64,000 bases of DNA from Conexibacter woesei Iso977N (GCF_000424625.1 NZ_AUKG01000003.1:372001-436000); one strand, 5' to 3'; shown: positions 37,490 to 46,723, numbered from the stretch's first letter. Notes: generated by a model not told the origin, from the sequence alone. Program-made: numbers and translations.

Positions 37490-38818
37490 TCAGTCGCGCG
37501 AGCTGCGCGCGGACTTGCTGTAGGCCGAGACGACCTTCTCGCACCCGCGCGTGTGGGGCTTGACGCGGCCGTACATGACGGTGTCGCCGCCGGGGCCGCA
37601 GTCGATCGAGGCGGGCCTGCGGGTGAAGGCGAGGATCGAGTCGTTGCCGTTGCCGCCCTTGACGACGTTGGAGCCCGCGCCGCGCAGGCGGACGACGTCG
37701 TCGCCGTCGCCGCCACCGATGACGTTGGAGCCCTCGCCGCCCTGCAGCGCGTCGGCACCGGGGCCGCCGTCGATGTGGTTCGTGCCGCGGCCGCCGTAGA
37801 CCGTGTCGGCGCCCGCGCCGCCGATCAGCTCGTCGTGCGACCTCAGGCCGCCGGACGCGTGGTTGCGGTCGCCCCAGAGGACGTCGTCGCCGGCGCCGCC
37901 GAGCAGCGTGTCGCTCCCGTGGCCGCCGAGCAGGTTGTCGTTGCGGTCGGTGCCGTGGACGGTCGCGCCGTTGTCGGACGCCAGCTCGCGCCGGCCCGCG
38001 GTCGGGTCCTTGACCGCCGGCGCCTCGACGACGTGCTCGCAGTTCGTGATCTCCCCGCGCCGGACCGCCTGGGCGTTGGAGATCCCGCCCGGCTTGTCAT
38101 AGGGGTTGATGACGACCGTGTCGTCGCCCGCGCCGCAGTCGACGCTCGCGACCGCGGTCCCGTTGTTGACGTAGACGACGTCGTCGCCGTCGCCGGCCGC
38201 GATCCGGTCCGGGCCGGAGTCCGCGTAGACGACGTCGTTGCCCGGCCCCGCGTCGATCGTGTCGGCGCCGCTGCCGCCGTGAACGAGGTCGTCGCCGGGG
38301 CCGCCGTCGACCACGTCAGGCGCCGCGCCGCCGTCGAGCACGTCGTTGTCGTTGCCGCCCTCCAGCCGGTCGTGACCGAAGCCGCCGAAGAGCCGGTCCG
38401 GGCCGTCGCCGCCGTCGAGCGTGTCGTCGCCGGAGTCGCCGTCGAGCTCGTCGGCCCCGGCGCCGCCGGTTGCGCCGTCGGCGCCGGTCCCGCCGTCGAG
38501 GTGGTCCGGGCCGATCGACCCGATCAGCCTGTCGCCGCCCTCCTCGCCCAGCAGGACGCCGCCGCCCGCGGCGCGCACGACCAGGCGGTCCGGGCCGGGC
38601 AGGCCGACGACCGGCGCGGCGGCCGGCTGCGAGAGCGGCGGCAGGACCGGCGTCGTCGGCAGCGAGGCGACCGTCGAGACCGCCAGCGCCGGGTTGAGGT
38701 CGGCGGGCAGGGCCGGGAAGTCCGCGGCGCCCGCGGAGGCGGCAGGCACGGCGGCGAGGGCACAGGCGAGAGCGGGCAGCGCGAGGAGGCGCGCGGTGGG
38801 GGCGAAGCGCAGCAGCAT
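37490..38818 (-). CDS. secreted RTX calcium-binding repeat protein
   Basis: 442 aa with a signal peptide (TARLLALPALACALAAVPAA). Residues 95-260 and 320-410 are made of hemolysin-type nonapeptides GGxGxDxLx (for example GGDGPDRLF, GGNDNDVLD, GGAGADTVY, GGHGSDTLL), which form calcium-bound parallel beta rolls. A cysteine-bearing block (DCGAGDDTVV, GEITNCEHV) separates the two arrays and another ends the protein. There is no passenger enzyme domain. In Gram-positive relatives such proteins are surface or biofilm proteins. No type I secretion genes are nearby, fitting Sec export. Confidence 0.9.
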   Translation of the reverse strand: MLLRFAPTARLLALPALACALAAVPAASAGAADFPALPADLNPALAVSTVASLPTTPVLPPLSQPAAAPVVGLPGPDRLVVRAAGGGVLLGEEGGDRLIGSIGPDHLDGGTGADGATGGAGADELDGDSGDDTLDGGDGPDRLFGGFGHDRLEGGNDNDVLDGGAAPDVVDGGPGDDLVHGGSGADTIDAGPGNDVVYADSGPDRIAAGDGDDVVYVNNGTAVASVDCGAGDDTVVINPYDKPGGISNAQAVRRGEITNCEHVVEAPAVKDPTAGRRELASDNGATVHGTDRNDNLLGGHGSDTLLGGAGDDVLWGDRNHASGGLRSHDELIGGAGADTVYGGRGTNHIDGGPGADALQGGEGSNVIGGGDGDDVVRLRGAGSNVVKGGNGNDSILAFTRRPASIDCGPGGDTVMYGRVKPHTRGCEKVVSAYSKSARSSRD

Positions 38819-39194
38819 CACTAATGGCGTCGGCGGCACAGCGACGACGCCCAAGCCCACGCGCCCGTTTGCGGACCAAGATCCGACATGGCACGTCGCC
38901 GCTCTCACGGCCAGCTGGCAGCGGTACGCAACCCCCCGATTGGGCTACTCAGGAACCGGACGTACCTTGATCCCGGCCCGCGGGCAGGGCATGGTGCTGA
39001 CGCATCCTCAGCGCAATGGTTCGCTGACCAACTTGCTGACCTGTCCGACCACAACGGGGGTGGCCGGGCAGGCAGCAGGCCCCTCCGACCCGTCTCGCCG
39101 CGCCTGGACGCAGCCGCGGGAGCTTGATGGGCTGGCGCCCACCGGCGCTCCGCGGCCGCGCCCAGCCACGACGATCCGGGTACGGAGAAGGAGG
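38819..39194. other. intergenic stretch, nothing recognised
   Basis: 376 bases between the RTX gene start and tRNA-Gln. A six-base inverted repeat GGTACG/CGTACC is visible near 38920-38960. A 79-codon plus-strand frame from 38888 lacks any family feature and I do not call it. Confidence 0.4.
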
Positions 39195-39267
39195 CTGGGG
39201 GACGAGGATTCGAACCCCGGATTGCGGGACCAAAACCCGCCGTGTTAGCCGCCTACACCATCCCCCA
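39195..39267 (-). tRNA. tRNA-Gln (anticodon UUG)
   Basis: 73-nt cloverleaf on the minus strand. Acceptor TGGGGGA pairs with TCCCCCA and the discriminator base is G. The anticodon stem GCGGG/CCCGC holds loop TTTTGGT (anticodon UUG), and the T arm is CGGGG-TTCGAAT-CCTCG. No CCA is encoded (CCT follows). It reads CAA and, by wobble, CAG. It is the only tRNA in the window and a potential integration site, although no integrase is present. Confidence 0.95.
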
Positions 39268-39370
39268 GCGGGATGCCGCAGAGTCATTCTGACGTACGCG
39301 CGCCGTGACACCGCGAGGATCGGCCGCCGCGAGCCGCCGCCGCGCCGAGTGGTCAGCCGCTTGCGGCCTC

Positions 39371-39376
39371 TAGCCT
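39371..39376 (+). promoter_or_regulatory. -10 hexamer of glmU
   Basis: TAGCCT ends eight bases before the GTG start of glmU. Confidence 0.45.
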
Positions 39377-39384
39377 TCCGGCGC

Positions 39385-40704
39385 GTGACCTCCTTCACCG
39401 CCGTCGTGATGGCCGCCGGACAGGGCACCCGGATGAAGTCCGCCACGCCCAAGGTCCTGCACGAGATCTGCGGGCGCCCGATGGTCGCGTGGCCCGTCGC
39501 CGCCGCGCAGGAGGCCGGCGCCGAGCGCGTCGTGGTCGTCACCTCGCCGAGCGTCGACCTGGCCGCCGCGCTGCCCGAGGGCACCCGGACCGCCGTCCAG
39601 CCGCAGGCCGACGGGACCGGCGGCGCCGTGCTCGCCGCGCTGCCCGAGACCGCGCCCGGCGTCCCGGTCGTCGTGCTCTCCGGCGACGTCCCGCTCGTCT
39701 CGGCGAGCGCGATCGAGGAGCTGGTCACCGCCCACCTCGGCGCCAACGCCGCCGCCACGATGGCGACCACGCTGCTCGACGACCCCTCCGGCTACGGCCG
39801 CGTCGTCCGCGACGCGGTCGGCCACGTCGAGCGCGTCGTCGAGACCAAGGCGCCCGGCGACGCGACGCCCGAGCAGCTCGAGATCCGCGAGATCAACACG
39901 GGGATCTACTGCTTCGACCACGCGGCGCTGACCGACGCGCTCCCGCAGGTCGGCACCGAGAACGCGCAGGGCGAGAGGTACCTCCCGGACGTCCTGACGC
40001 TGCTGCGCGACCAGGGCCTGATCGTCGCCGCCCACGTCGTCGAGGACTCGGCGCTCACGTTCGGGATCAACGACCGCGTCCAGCTCGCCGACGTCACCGC
40101 GATCGCCCAGCGCCGGATCCACGAGCGCCACATGCGCAACGGCGTGACGATCGTCGACCCGGCCGGCACCTACATCGACGCGACGGTCACGATCGGCCAA
40201 GACACGACGATCGAGCCCGGGACGACGCTGAAGGGCGCGACCACCGTCGGCTCCGGCGCGACGATCAAGCAGTCCTACGTCGTCGACACCGCCGTCGGCG
40301 ACGGCGTCTCGGTCGGCCCGTTCGCCTACCTGCGCCCCGGCACCGAGCTGCAGGCCAACAGCAAGGTCGGCACGTTCGTCGAGGTCAAGAACTCCAACAT
40401 CGGCGAGGGCACGAAGGTCCCGCACCTGAGCTACATCGGCGACGCCGACGTCGGGCCCGCAAGCAACCTCGGCGCGGCCACGATCACGGCCAACTACGAC
40501 AGCAAGTCGAAGACGAAGAGCCGGACCACGATCGGCGCGAACGTCAAGACGTCCGTCGACACGACGCTGGTCTCACCGGTGTCGCTCGGCGACGGCGCCT
40601 ACACTGCCGCTGGGTCGGTCGTCACCAACGACGTCCCGGCCGGTGCGCTCGCCGTCGCGCGAGCGCGCCAGCGCAACATCGAGGGCTACGCGGACCGCGA
40701 CTAA
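39385..40704 (+). CDS. glmU: bifunctional N-acetylglucosamine-1-phosphate uridyltransferase / glucosamine-1-phosphate acetyltransferase
   Basis: 439 aa. Makes UDP-N-acetylglucosamine for peptidoglycan. The N-terminal pyrophosphorylase domain shows VVMAAGQGTRMKSATPKVLH and VVLSGDVPLVSA. The C-terminal left-handed beta helix has hexapeptide repeats (GTYIDATVTIGQDTTIEPGT) and the acetyltransferase residues in ANYDSKSKTKSRTTIGANVK. GTG start. It is followed by prs after 11 bases, the standard glmU-prs pairing. Confidence 0.96.
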   Translation: MTSFTAVVMAAGQGTRMKSATPKVLHEICGRPMVAWPVAAAQEAGAERVVVVTSPSVDLAAALPEGTRTAVQPQADGTGGAVLAALPETAPGVPVVVLSGDVPLVSASAIEELVTAHLGANAAATMATTLLDDPSGYGRVVRDAVGHVERVVETKAPGDATPEQLEIREINTGIYCFDHAALTDALPQVGTENAQGERYLPDVLTLLRDQGLIVAAHVVEDSALTFGINDRVQLADVTAIAQRRIHERHMRNGVTIVDPAGTYIDATVTIGQDTTIEPGTTLKGATTVGSGATIKQSYVVDTAVGDGVSVGPFAYLRPGTELQANSKVGTFVEVKNSNIGEGTKVPHLSYIGDADVGPASNLGAATITANYDSKSKTKSRTTIGANVKTSVDTTLVSPVSLGDGAYTAAGSVVTNDVPAGALAVARARQRNIEGYADRD

Positions 40705-40715
40705 GGACTTCCCGG

Positions 40716-41783
40716 GTGACCAGCCAGCTGTCGGCAGAGGCGATTACGATGCGGAGCGACGTGAGCATCCCGACGCGGACGATGCCGGTGGCGACGAGCC
40801 TTCCGATCGACTACGACAAGCGCCTGATGCTGTTCTCGGGGCGCGCCAACCCCGAGCTCGCAGCCAAGATCGGGAGCAAGCTGGGCGTGGACCTCGGTCC
40901 GATCACGCTCAAGACCTTCAAGAACGGCGAGGTCTACTGCCGCTACGAGGAGTCGATCCGCGGCGCGGACGTCTTCATCATCCAGCCGATCTGCGGCAAC
41001 CCCGCCACGGGCGTCTCCGCCAACGACGCGCTGATGGAGCTGATGGTCATGATCGACGCGGCCGTCGGCGCCAGCGCGCACCGCGTGATCGCCGTGACGC
41101 CGTGGTACGGCTACTCGCGCCAGGACAAGAAGTCCGCGCCGCGCGAGCCGATCAGCGCCCGGCTCGTCGCCCGGATGCTCGAGGCCGCGGGCGCCGACCG
41201 CGTCCTGACGATGGACCTCCACGCGGGCCAGGTCCAGGGCTTCTTCAACATCCCGGTCGACCACATGACCGCGCTGATGATGCTCACCCAGCACTTCGAC
41301 GACATGCAGCTCAACGACCTCGTCGTCGTCGCGCCGGATGCGGGCCGCGTCAAGTTGAACAAGAAGTTCGCGAGCAAGATCGGCGCCGAGCTGGCGATCC
41401 TGGACAAGGAGCGCCCGGCCCAGCAGGTCGCCGAGATCGGCTACGTGATCGGCGACGTCAAGGGCAAGACCGCGGTGATCGTCGACGACATGATCGACAC
41501 GGCCGGCACGTTGAAGGCCGCCGCGCACACGGTCCGCGACGAGGGCGCCGAGCGCGTCTTCGCGGCCGCGACGCACCCGGTGTTCAGCGGCAACGCCTAC
41601 GAGAACCTCGAGGCGGCGGGCTTCGAGAAGATCGTCGTCACCGACACGATCCCGCTGCGGCCGGGTGCGCCCGAGAACATCCAGGTGCTCTCGTGCGCGG
41701 ACCTGCTGACCGACTCGATCCGCCGGATCTTCACCGACGACTCGGTGTCCGAGGTCTTCGGCGGAGAGAACCAGTTGTTCTAG
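40716..41783 (+). CDS. prs: ribose-phosphate pyrophosphokinase
   Basis: 355 aa. Makes PRPP from ribose 5-phosphate and ATP for nucleotide, His and Trp synthesis. LMLFSGRANPELAAKIG begins the conserved part; the ATP loop region is FKNGEVYCRYEESIRG, the metal site is TMDLHAGQVQGFF, and the PRPP loop is VIVDDMIDTAGTLKAAA. GTG 40716 is preceded by AAGGA at good spacing. ATG 40749 is an alternative and leaves the conserved domain complete. Confidence 0.96.
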   Translation: MTSQLSAEAITMRSDVSIPTRTMPVATSLPIDYDKRLMLFSGRANPELAAKIGSKLGVDLGPITLKTFKNGEVYCRYEESIRGADVFIIQPICGNPATGVSANDALMELMVMIDAAVGASAHRVIAVTPWYGYSRQDKKSAPREPISARLVARMLEAAGADRVLTMDLHAGQVQGFFNIPVDHMTALMMLTQHFDDMQLNDLVVVAPDAGRVKLNKKFASKIGAELAILDKERPAQQVAEIGYVIGDVKGKTAVIVDDMIDTAGTLKAAAHTVRDEGAERVFAAATHPVFSGNAYENLEAAGFEKIVVTDTIPLRPGAPENIQVLSCADLLTDSIRRIFTDDSVSEVFGGENQLF

Positions 41784-41790
41784 GCGCGCT

Positions 41791-42108
41791 GTGACGTCCA
41801 CCGCCGCGGCGCTCCTGCAGGACCGCCTCGGGCTCAGCGACGACGAGCTGCTGACGACGCTTGGGGCCGATCCCCTGAGCGTGCTCGGCGGCGACCTCGA
41901 CCACCAGCCCGCGCTGCCGATCCTGCTGACGCTGACCGCGGAGGTCGGCGAGCAGGTCAGCGGCGACGCGCTGCGGCGCTGGGTCCGGGCGTCCGGCCGC
42001 TCCGGGCGGCCGATCGACCTGCTGCTGGCCCAGGACTTCGGCGCGTTCGAGGACGCGCTCGAGGACCTGAAGGACCGCGGCTTCGTGGTCCGCGCCCCCG
42101 GGCGCTAG
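41791..42108 (+). CDS. small protein resembling the MbcA/ParS antitoxin C-terminal domain
   Basis: 105 aa, GTG start seven bases after prs. The second half (ALRRWVRASGRSGRPIDLLL, then AQDFGAFEDALEDLKDRG) resembles the DUF2384 toxin-binding domain (LRxWLxxPNxxLxGxxPIDLL). The N-terminal part (LQDRLGLSDDELLTTLGADP) could be a helix-turn-helix remnant. No RES-domain toxin lies next to it. The link is weak, and it may simply be an uncharacterised actinobacterial protein. Confidence 0.6.
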   Translation: MTSTAAALLQDRLGLSDDELLTTLGADPLSVLGGDLDHQPALPILLTLTAEVGEQVSGDALRRWVRASGRSGRPIDLLLAQDFGAFEDALEDLKDRGFVVRAPGR

Positions 42109-42109
42109 C

Positions 42110-42406
42110 TCAGCGGACGGCCTCGGCGGCCTCCGACTTCTCCTGCCTCTTGTCGCCGGGCCAGACGCCGAAGAGGTGGTTCCAGCCCCTCGCGCCGGCG
42201 CGGTCCACGGCCGCCCGCGTGACCTTGAACGTCACGCCCTGCACGGCCGCCGCCGCCAGGACCTTCGACGTGCTCGCGTCGCGCGTCGTCGCCTTCGGCG
42301 GCTCCTCGTTGTCGAAGATCCCCCAGATGACGTCGAAGAGCTTCTTGGACGCGAAGCCCGCGAGCAGCCCCAGGATGATCCCGAACGGCTTGTAGATCAG
42401 CTTCAT
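42110..42406 (-). CDS. DUF4235 family membrane protein
   Basis: 98 aa. One membrane segment with flanking motif MKLIYKPFGIILGLLAGFAS then KKLFDVIWGIFDNEEPP is the DUF4235 signature found in actinobacteria. The rest is VLAAAAVQGVTFKVTRAAVD and a conserved HLFGVWPGDK. The function of the family is unknown. The ATG start has TAGGTT six bases upstream. Confidence 0.85.
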   Translation of the reverse strand: MKLIYKPFGIILGLLAGFASKKLFDVIWGIFDNEEPPKATTRDASTSKVLAAAAVQGVTFKVTRAAVDRAGARGWNHLFGVWPGDKRQEKSEAAEAVR

Positions 42407-42412
42407 GCCTGG

Positions 42413-42418
42413 AACCTA
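42413..42418 (-). promoter_or_regulatory. -10 hexamer of DUF4235 gene
   Basis: On the minus strand TAGGTT ends six bases before the ATG at 42406. Confidence 0.45.
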
Positions 42419-42512
42419 CCCGCGGACCCGAACTGGCCATCCGGCAGTGCAAGTTCCTACCGCTCGTCCGATCAAACGGGTAGACCTCGCAGGCAGGATC
42501 AGGAGGTAGGAC

Positions 42513-43241
42513 ATGGACGAGCACCAGGAGGACGACGGGCGCGACGCGGAGGGTCTGCTCCGCCGCGCGCTCCTGGACCCGGACGACGCGGCCGCCGTGG
42601 CCCTGAAGGTGCACGGGCTGGCGCTCGCCGACGAGCTCACGGTCGTCTTCCACGGCCGCCGCGACCTCGGGACGATCCAGACCTACGTCGCCAACGGCGG
42701 CCACGGCCACGGCGAGAAGCTCGGCGCGCGCGACCTCCTGCGCGTCCCGGTCGACCTCGACCTGGGGGAGACCCACACGCGCGCGGAGGCGCGCGAGGCC
42801 TACGCCGCGCAGGCGCGCACGTTCCGCGACGCGCTCCAGGCCGCCGACACGGTCCTGGCGATCTGGGCCCAGCCGCTGCAGGACGTCGCCGAGTCGCGGG
42901 TCACGCTCGCGCGCAGCGTCGACCTCGCCGTCGCGCTGCCCGCCCACCGGCTGATGCCGATCGCGCTCGTCGCGCCCGAGCGCCAGCTCGTCGTCGTCCC
43001 GGTCGTCGGCGCGCGCTCGCTGGCCGCGGGCCTGCCGCCGCTCGGCATCGCGTGCGCCCAGCAGGACGTCGCGCACGTCTACCCGCTGCCCGAGGAGCCG
43101 GCCGAGGCGCTGGAGGACTTCCTGGAGCGCGCGGCCGAGCACGCGCGGCTGATGGCCGACCGCCTCGACGCGCAGGAGCGCAGCGTCCAGCGGTTCCTGG
43201 AGATCAACGGGCCGGAGACCGACTGGCCCGCGGCGGGCTGA
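42513..43241 (+). CDS. hypothetical protein
   Basis: 242 aa, cytoplasmic, with a long helical region (TRAEAREAYAAQARTFRDAL) between two mixed alpha/beta parts (ALADELTVVFHGRRDLGTIQ and VAPERQLVVVPVVGARSLAA). The ATG is preceded by a strong AGGAGG site, unlike most genes here, so it is translated from a leadered mRNA. I do not recognise the family. Confidence 0.68.
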   Translation: MDEHQEDDGRDAEGLLRRALLDPDDAAAVALKVHGLALADELTVVFHGRRDLGTIQTYVANGGHGHGEKLGARDLLRVPVDLDLGETHTRAEAREAYAAQARTFRDALQAADTVLAIWAQPLQDVAESRVTLARSVDLAVALPAHRLMPIALVAPERQLVVVPVVGARSLAAGLPPLGIACAQQDVAHVYPLPEEPAEALEDFLERAAEHARLMADRLDAQERSVQRFLEINGPETDWPAAG

Positions 43242-43249
43242 CGCCGGAG

Positions 43250-43255
43250 TAGGCT
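43250..43255 (+). promoter_or_regulatory. -10 hexamer before the gene at 43264
   Basis: TAGGCT ends eight bases before the GTG at 43264. Confidence 0.4.
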
Positions 43256-43263
43256 CCGCGTCG

Positions 43264-43776
43264 GTGTCCGCCTCACCGCCGCCATCGTCGCCTCCGTCAC
43301 CGCAAGCAGCACGCCGCCGCCCGCTGCCGCGCCCGTCCACGAGGGTCGCGGTCATCGCGGCGCTCGCGCTGCTCGTCGTCCTCGTCGGCGGCTTCGCGGC
43401 CACGCGCTGGCTGAGCACCGAGAACCGCGAGCGCGACACGCTCTACGACCTCGTCCGCGCCGAGGCGTCCGGGAACCCCGATGCGGTGCTGAAGCAGCTC
43501 GACGGCTGTGACGCCACGTGCGCCGCGAAGGTCCGCGCGTTCGTGCCCCGGACCAGGGGCGCGGGGGCGGTCAAGATCGCGATGCTGTCATCCGGGACGC
43601 AGTACACGTTCGGCGACAAGACCGGCGTCTCGCGCGTCGTCTGGGTCCACGGCGTGACGTCGCGGCCGATCGTGCAGTGCGTGGTCGTCCGGCGCCATGG
43701 CGGTCCAATGACCGAGCGCTCCGTTAGCCTCCTGCGCCTCGGCGCCCCGCTGGCCGACAACGAGGACTCCTGCTGA
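43264..43776 (+). CDS. single-pass membrane protein, hypothetical
   Basis: 170 aa. A proline-rich cytoplasmic start is followed by one membrane segment (VAVIAALALLVVLVGGFAAT) and an extracytoplasmic domain with paired cysteines (GCDATC) and a further two (VQCVV, DSC). FGDKTGVSRVVWVHGV suggests a small beta domain. Function unknown. Confidence 0.65.
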   Translation: MSASPPPSSPPSPQAARRRPLPRPSTRVAVIAALALLVVLVGGFAATRWLSTENRERDTLYDLVRAEASGNPDAVLKQLDGCDATCAAKVRAFVPRTRGAGAVKIAMLSSGTQYTFGDKTGVSRVVWVHGVTSRPIVQCVVVRRHGGPMTERSVSLLRLGAPLADNEDSC

Positions 43777-43855
43777 CGGCCCCGCGCCGCCGGCTCGGAC
43801 CTTCCTTTCGTCGGACCGCATCGCGCCACCGTCCACGGTGTTCCCCCTCCCCGAG

Positions 43856-45772
43856 ATGCTCCGACGCACCCTTCCGCTGACCTTGATCGCCCTCCTCGCG
43901 CTGGCCCTGCTGGCCGGTCCCGCGAGCGCCCAGTCCCCGCAGGCCAACGCCGCCCAGGCGGACGGCCTGCTGAACAAGACCCTCTACAGGACCGGCGCGT
44001 CCGGCCGCTTCCTGATGGCCGGCACGTGGTACTTCCGCGCCGACGCCACCGGCAACGGCCCGGTCGCCGACAACGCGAGCCCGTCGACCGCGGGCTGGAC
44101 GCCGGTGAGCGTCCCGAACGCCTGGAACGCGAGGGACTACTCCGACGCGTCGTTCGCGGGCGGGGTCGGCTGGTACAAGAAGTCGTTCCACCTGCCGAGC
44201 GCGAAGTCCGCGCTGTCGTGGGTGGTCCGCTTCGAGTCGGTCAACTACCGCTCGAAGGTCTACCTCAACGGCAGGCTGATCGGGAGGAACACCGGCGCCT
44301 ACCTGCCGTTCGAGATCCGCCTGCCGGCGTCGCTGCTCAAGCGCGGCGGTGCGAACGTCCTGGCGATCCGCGTCGACGACCGTCGCTTCCCGACCGACTT
44401 CCCGCCGTCCGGGCTGTCGTCGATCGGCACGCCGACCGGCGGCTGGTGGAACTACGGCGGCCTGCTGCGCGAGGTCTACCTGCGCCAGATCGACAACATC
44501 GACTTCAACACGGTCGCGGTCCTGCCGGACCTGCCGTGCGGGACCTGCGACGCCGCCGTCACCTACAAGACGACGATCCGCAACTTCGGTGACAAGTCCC
44601 AGAAGGTGAGGGTCACCGCGCGGCTGGGCGACCGCAGGGTCGACCTCGGCTCGGCGGCGGTCGGACCGAAGAAGTTCGCGACGTTCACGAAGCGGATCAC
44701 GGTCAAGAGCCCGAGGCTGTGGTCGCCGGACTCGCCGTACCTCTACAACACGTCGTTGACCGCGACCGCGCCGGCGCAGGGCAGGAGGAAGGGCCGGACG
44801 CTCGAGAGCTACTTCGTGCAGACCGGCATCCGCTCGGTCAAGGTGGTCGACGGCCACCTGATGATCAACGGCAAGCCGCTGCACGCGCGCGGCTTCGGCG
44901 TCCACGAGGACTCGCTCGACAGGGGCTTCGCGATCGACGACGCCCAGCGCGAGCAGCAGATCCAGTGGGCGCGCGAAGAGGGCGCGACGATGTTCCGCAG
45001 CCACTACCCGCTGCACCCGTACTACTACGAGCGCATGGACGAGCTCGGGATGGTCGCGTGGACCGAGGTCCCGGTCTACTCGGTCAAGACCAAGTACCTC
45101 AAGGAGCAGAAGGTCCGCAAGCTCGCGGCCAAGGAGCTGGCCAACGCGGTCCGCACCAACATCAACCACCCGTCGATCATCGTGTGGTCGGCGGGCAACG
45201 AGCTGAGCGCGCGGCCCGGCCCGGTCCAGGGCTACTACATCCAGCGCGCGGTCAAGCTGGCGAAGTCGATCGACCCGACGCGGCCCGTGGGCCTGGCGGT
45301 CGCCGGCTACCCGTCGGCCGGCTGCCAGCCGGAGTACGCGCCGCTGGACGTGCTCGGGATCAACGAGTACTTCGGGTGGTACAGCGGTCCGAACGGCCAG
45401 ATCGCGGACCGCACGACGCTGAGCGACTACCTCGACAGCGTGCGCCAGTGCTATCCGAAGAAGGCGATCTTCATCACCGAGACCGGCGCGGAGGCCAACC
45501 GCGACGGCCCGGTCGAGGAGCGCGGGACCTACCAGTTCCAGTCGGACTTCGCGAACTACCACTACGGCGTCTACGCGACCAAGCCGTGGCTGTCGGGCGC
45601 GCTGTGGTGGACGATCGAGGAGTTCGCGGTCAAGCCGGGCTGGGACGGCGGCAACCCGTGGCCGATGCCGCCGATCCACCAGAAGGCGCCGATCACGATG
45701 GCGGGCGTCAAGAAGCCGGTCTTCTACGACCTGCAGCGGATCTACAAGGGCACCAAGCAGTACGGGCCCTAG
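43856..45772 (+). CDS. secreted glycoside hydrolase family 2 enzyme
   Basis: 638 aa with a signal peptide (LRRTLPLTLIALLALALLAG). Order: sugar-binding jelly roll (AWNARDYSDASFAGGVGWYK, VNYRSKVYLNGRLIG), Ig-like domain (residues 225-320), then TIM barrel. Catalytic acid/base is Glu449 in WSAGNELS and the nucleophile Glu542 in FITETGAEA. Closest in form to beta-glucuronidases and beta-galactosidases of GH2; the substrate is not certain. GTG 43838 is an alternative start six codons earlier. It acts outside the cell on plant or microbial glycans. Confidence 0.9.
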   Translation: MLRRTLPLTLIALLALALLAGPASAQSPQANAAQADGLLNKTLYRTGASGRFLMAGTWYFRADATGNGPVADNASPSTAGWTPVSVPNAWNARDYSDASFAGGVGWYKKSFHLPSAKSALSWVVRFESVNYRSKVYLNGRLIGRNTGAYLPFEIRLPASLLKRGGANVLAIRVDDRRFPTDFPPSGLSSIGTPTGGWWNYGGLLREVYLRQIDNIDFNTVAVLPDLPCGTCDAAVTYKTTIRNFGDKSQKVRVTARLGDRRVDLGSAAVGPKKFATFTKRITVKSPRLWSPDSPYLYNTSLTATAPAQGRRKGRTLESYFVQTGIRSVKVVDGHLMINGKPLHARGFGVHEDSLDRGFAIDDAQREQQIQWAREEGATMFRSHYPLHPYYYERMDELGMVAWTEVPVYSVKTKYLKEQKVRKLAAKELANAVRTNINHPSIIVWSAGNELSARPGPVQGYYIQRAVKLAKSIDPTRPVGLAVAGYPSAGCQPEYAPLDVLGINEYFGWYSGPNGQIADRTTLSDYLDSVRQCYPKKAIFITETGAEANRDGPVEERGTYQFQSDFANYHYGVYATKPWLSGALWWTIEEFAVKPGWDGGNPWPMPPIHQKAPITMAGVKKPVFYDLQRIYKGTKQYGP

Positions 45773-45804
45773 CCGATCGTTGGTCTGACGATGGCGCCGA
45801 TGGG

Positions 45805-45810
45805 TACCGT
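45805..45810 (+). promoter_or_regulatory. -10 hexamer of lipoprotein gene
   Basis: TACCGT ends seven bases before the ATG at 45818. This supports that ATG over the one at 45791, which lies upstream of the hexamer. Confidence 0.5.
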
Positions 45811-45817
45811 GCGGGGC

Positions 45818-46723
45818 ATGTCACCCCTCCCCGCACGGATCCTCACCATCGGCGCCGCGTGCGCGGCGACCGCGTTCGCCGCGTCGGGCTGCGGCGCCGG
45901 CGACTCCGCCAGGAGCGCGGCGTCCTCCGCCAGGAACGCGCTCGACCCGGTGGCCCAGGCCGCCGACGTCACCGGTGCGCAGAAGGGCGGCATCGCGATG
46001 ACGATCAGGGGTGAGGTCGGCGCCGCCGGCCAGACGGTCCCGCTGTCGGGCAGCGGCACGTTCGACCGCGCGGGCAAGCTCGGCCAGATGTCGATGACCA
46101 CCTCCGCGGCCGGTCAGACGATCAAGATGGACGAGATCATCAAGGGCCACACGGTCTACGTCACCAGCGACGCCTTCAAGGGCAAGCTGCCCGGCGGCAA
46201 GGACTGGATGAAGCTCGACCTCGACGCGGCCGCCAAGTCGCAGGGGATCGACCTCAGCTCGCTGACCGGTGGTGGCGGCGCGTCGCAGGACCCGTCGCAG
46301 GTGCTCGACTACCTCAAGGGCGCGGGCACGTCGACCAAGGTCGGCGACGAGACGATCAACGGCGTGCCGACGACGCACTACCACGCGGTCATCGACCTCA
46401 AGAAGGCGGCGGCCAAGGGCGGGGCGGACGCCGAGAAGGCGGTCAGCCAGCTGGAGAAGCTGTCGGGCGTGAGCTCGCTGCCGCTCGACGTCTGGATCGA
46501 CAAGGACCACCTGGTCCGGCGCGAGTCGATGAAGTACGACATGACCGTGCAGGGCCAGAGGGCGAGCATGTCGATGACCGTCGACATGACGAAGTACGGC
46601 GTCGACGTGACCGCCAAGCCGCCGGCGGACTCCGACACGATCGACGCGAGCAAGCTGCTCGACTCGCTGGGCAGGTCCGGGTCGCCGGACACGTCGACCG
46701 GCTCGGGCAGCATCAGCGGCTGA
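45818..46723 (+). CDS. lipoprotein, LppX/LprG-like fold possible
   Basis: 301 aa with lipobox FAASGCGAG. The mature protein alternates amphipathic strands (GGIAMTIRGEVGAAGQTVPL, GQMSMTTSAAGQTIKMDEII, and KYDMTVQGQRASMSMTVDM) with a middle helical part, the layout of LolA/LppX-type lipid carriers. YHAVIDLKKAAAKGG and LPLDVWIDKDHLVRRESM fit that family. It may carry a hydrophobic ligand at the outer face of the membrane. Assignment is tentative. Confidence 0.72.
   Translation: MSPLPARILTIGAACAATAFAASGCGAGDSARSAASSARNALDPVAQAADVTGAQKGGIAMTIRGEVGAAGQTVPLSGSGTFDRAGKLGQMSMTTSAAGQTIKMDEIIKGHTVYVTSDAFKGKLPGGKDWMKLDLDAAAKSQGIDLSSLTGGGGASQDPSQVLDYLKGAGTSTKVGDETINGVPTTHYHAVIDLKKAAAKGGADAEKAVSQLEKLSGVSSLPLDVWIDKDHLVRRESMKYDMTVQGQRASMSMTVDMTKYGVDVTAKPPADSDTIDASKLLDSLGRSGSPDTSTGSGSISG

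Noticed and set aside
38888-39127. 79-codon plus-strand frame upstream of tRNA-Gln
   Set aside because: No family features, no promoter or ribosome site that stands out.
39195-39267. tRNA-Gln as an attachment site of an integrated element
   Set aside because: No integrase, no repeated tRNA 3' end and normal housekeeping genes (glmU, prs) on the far side.
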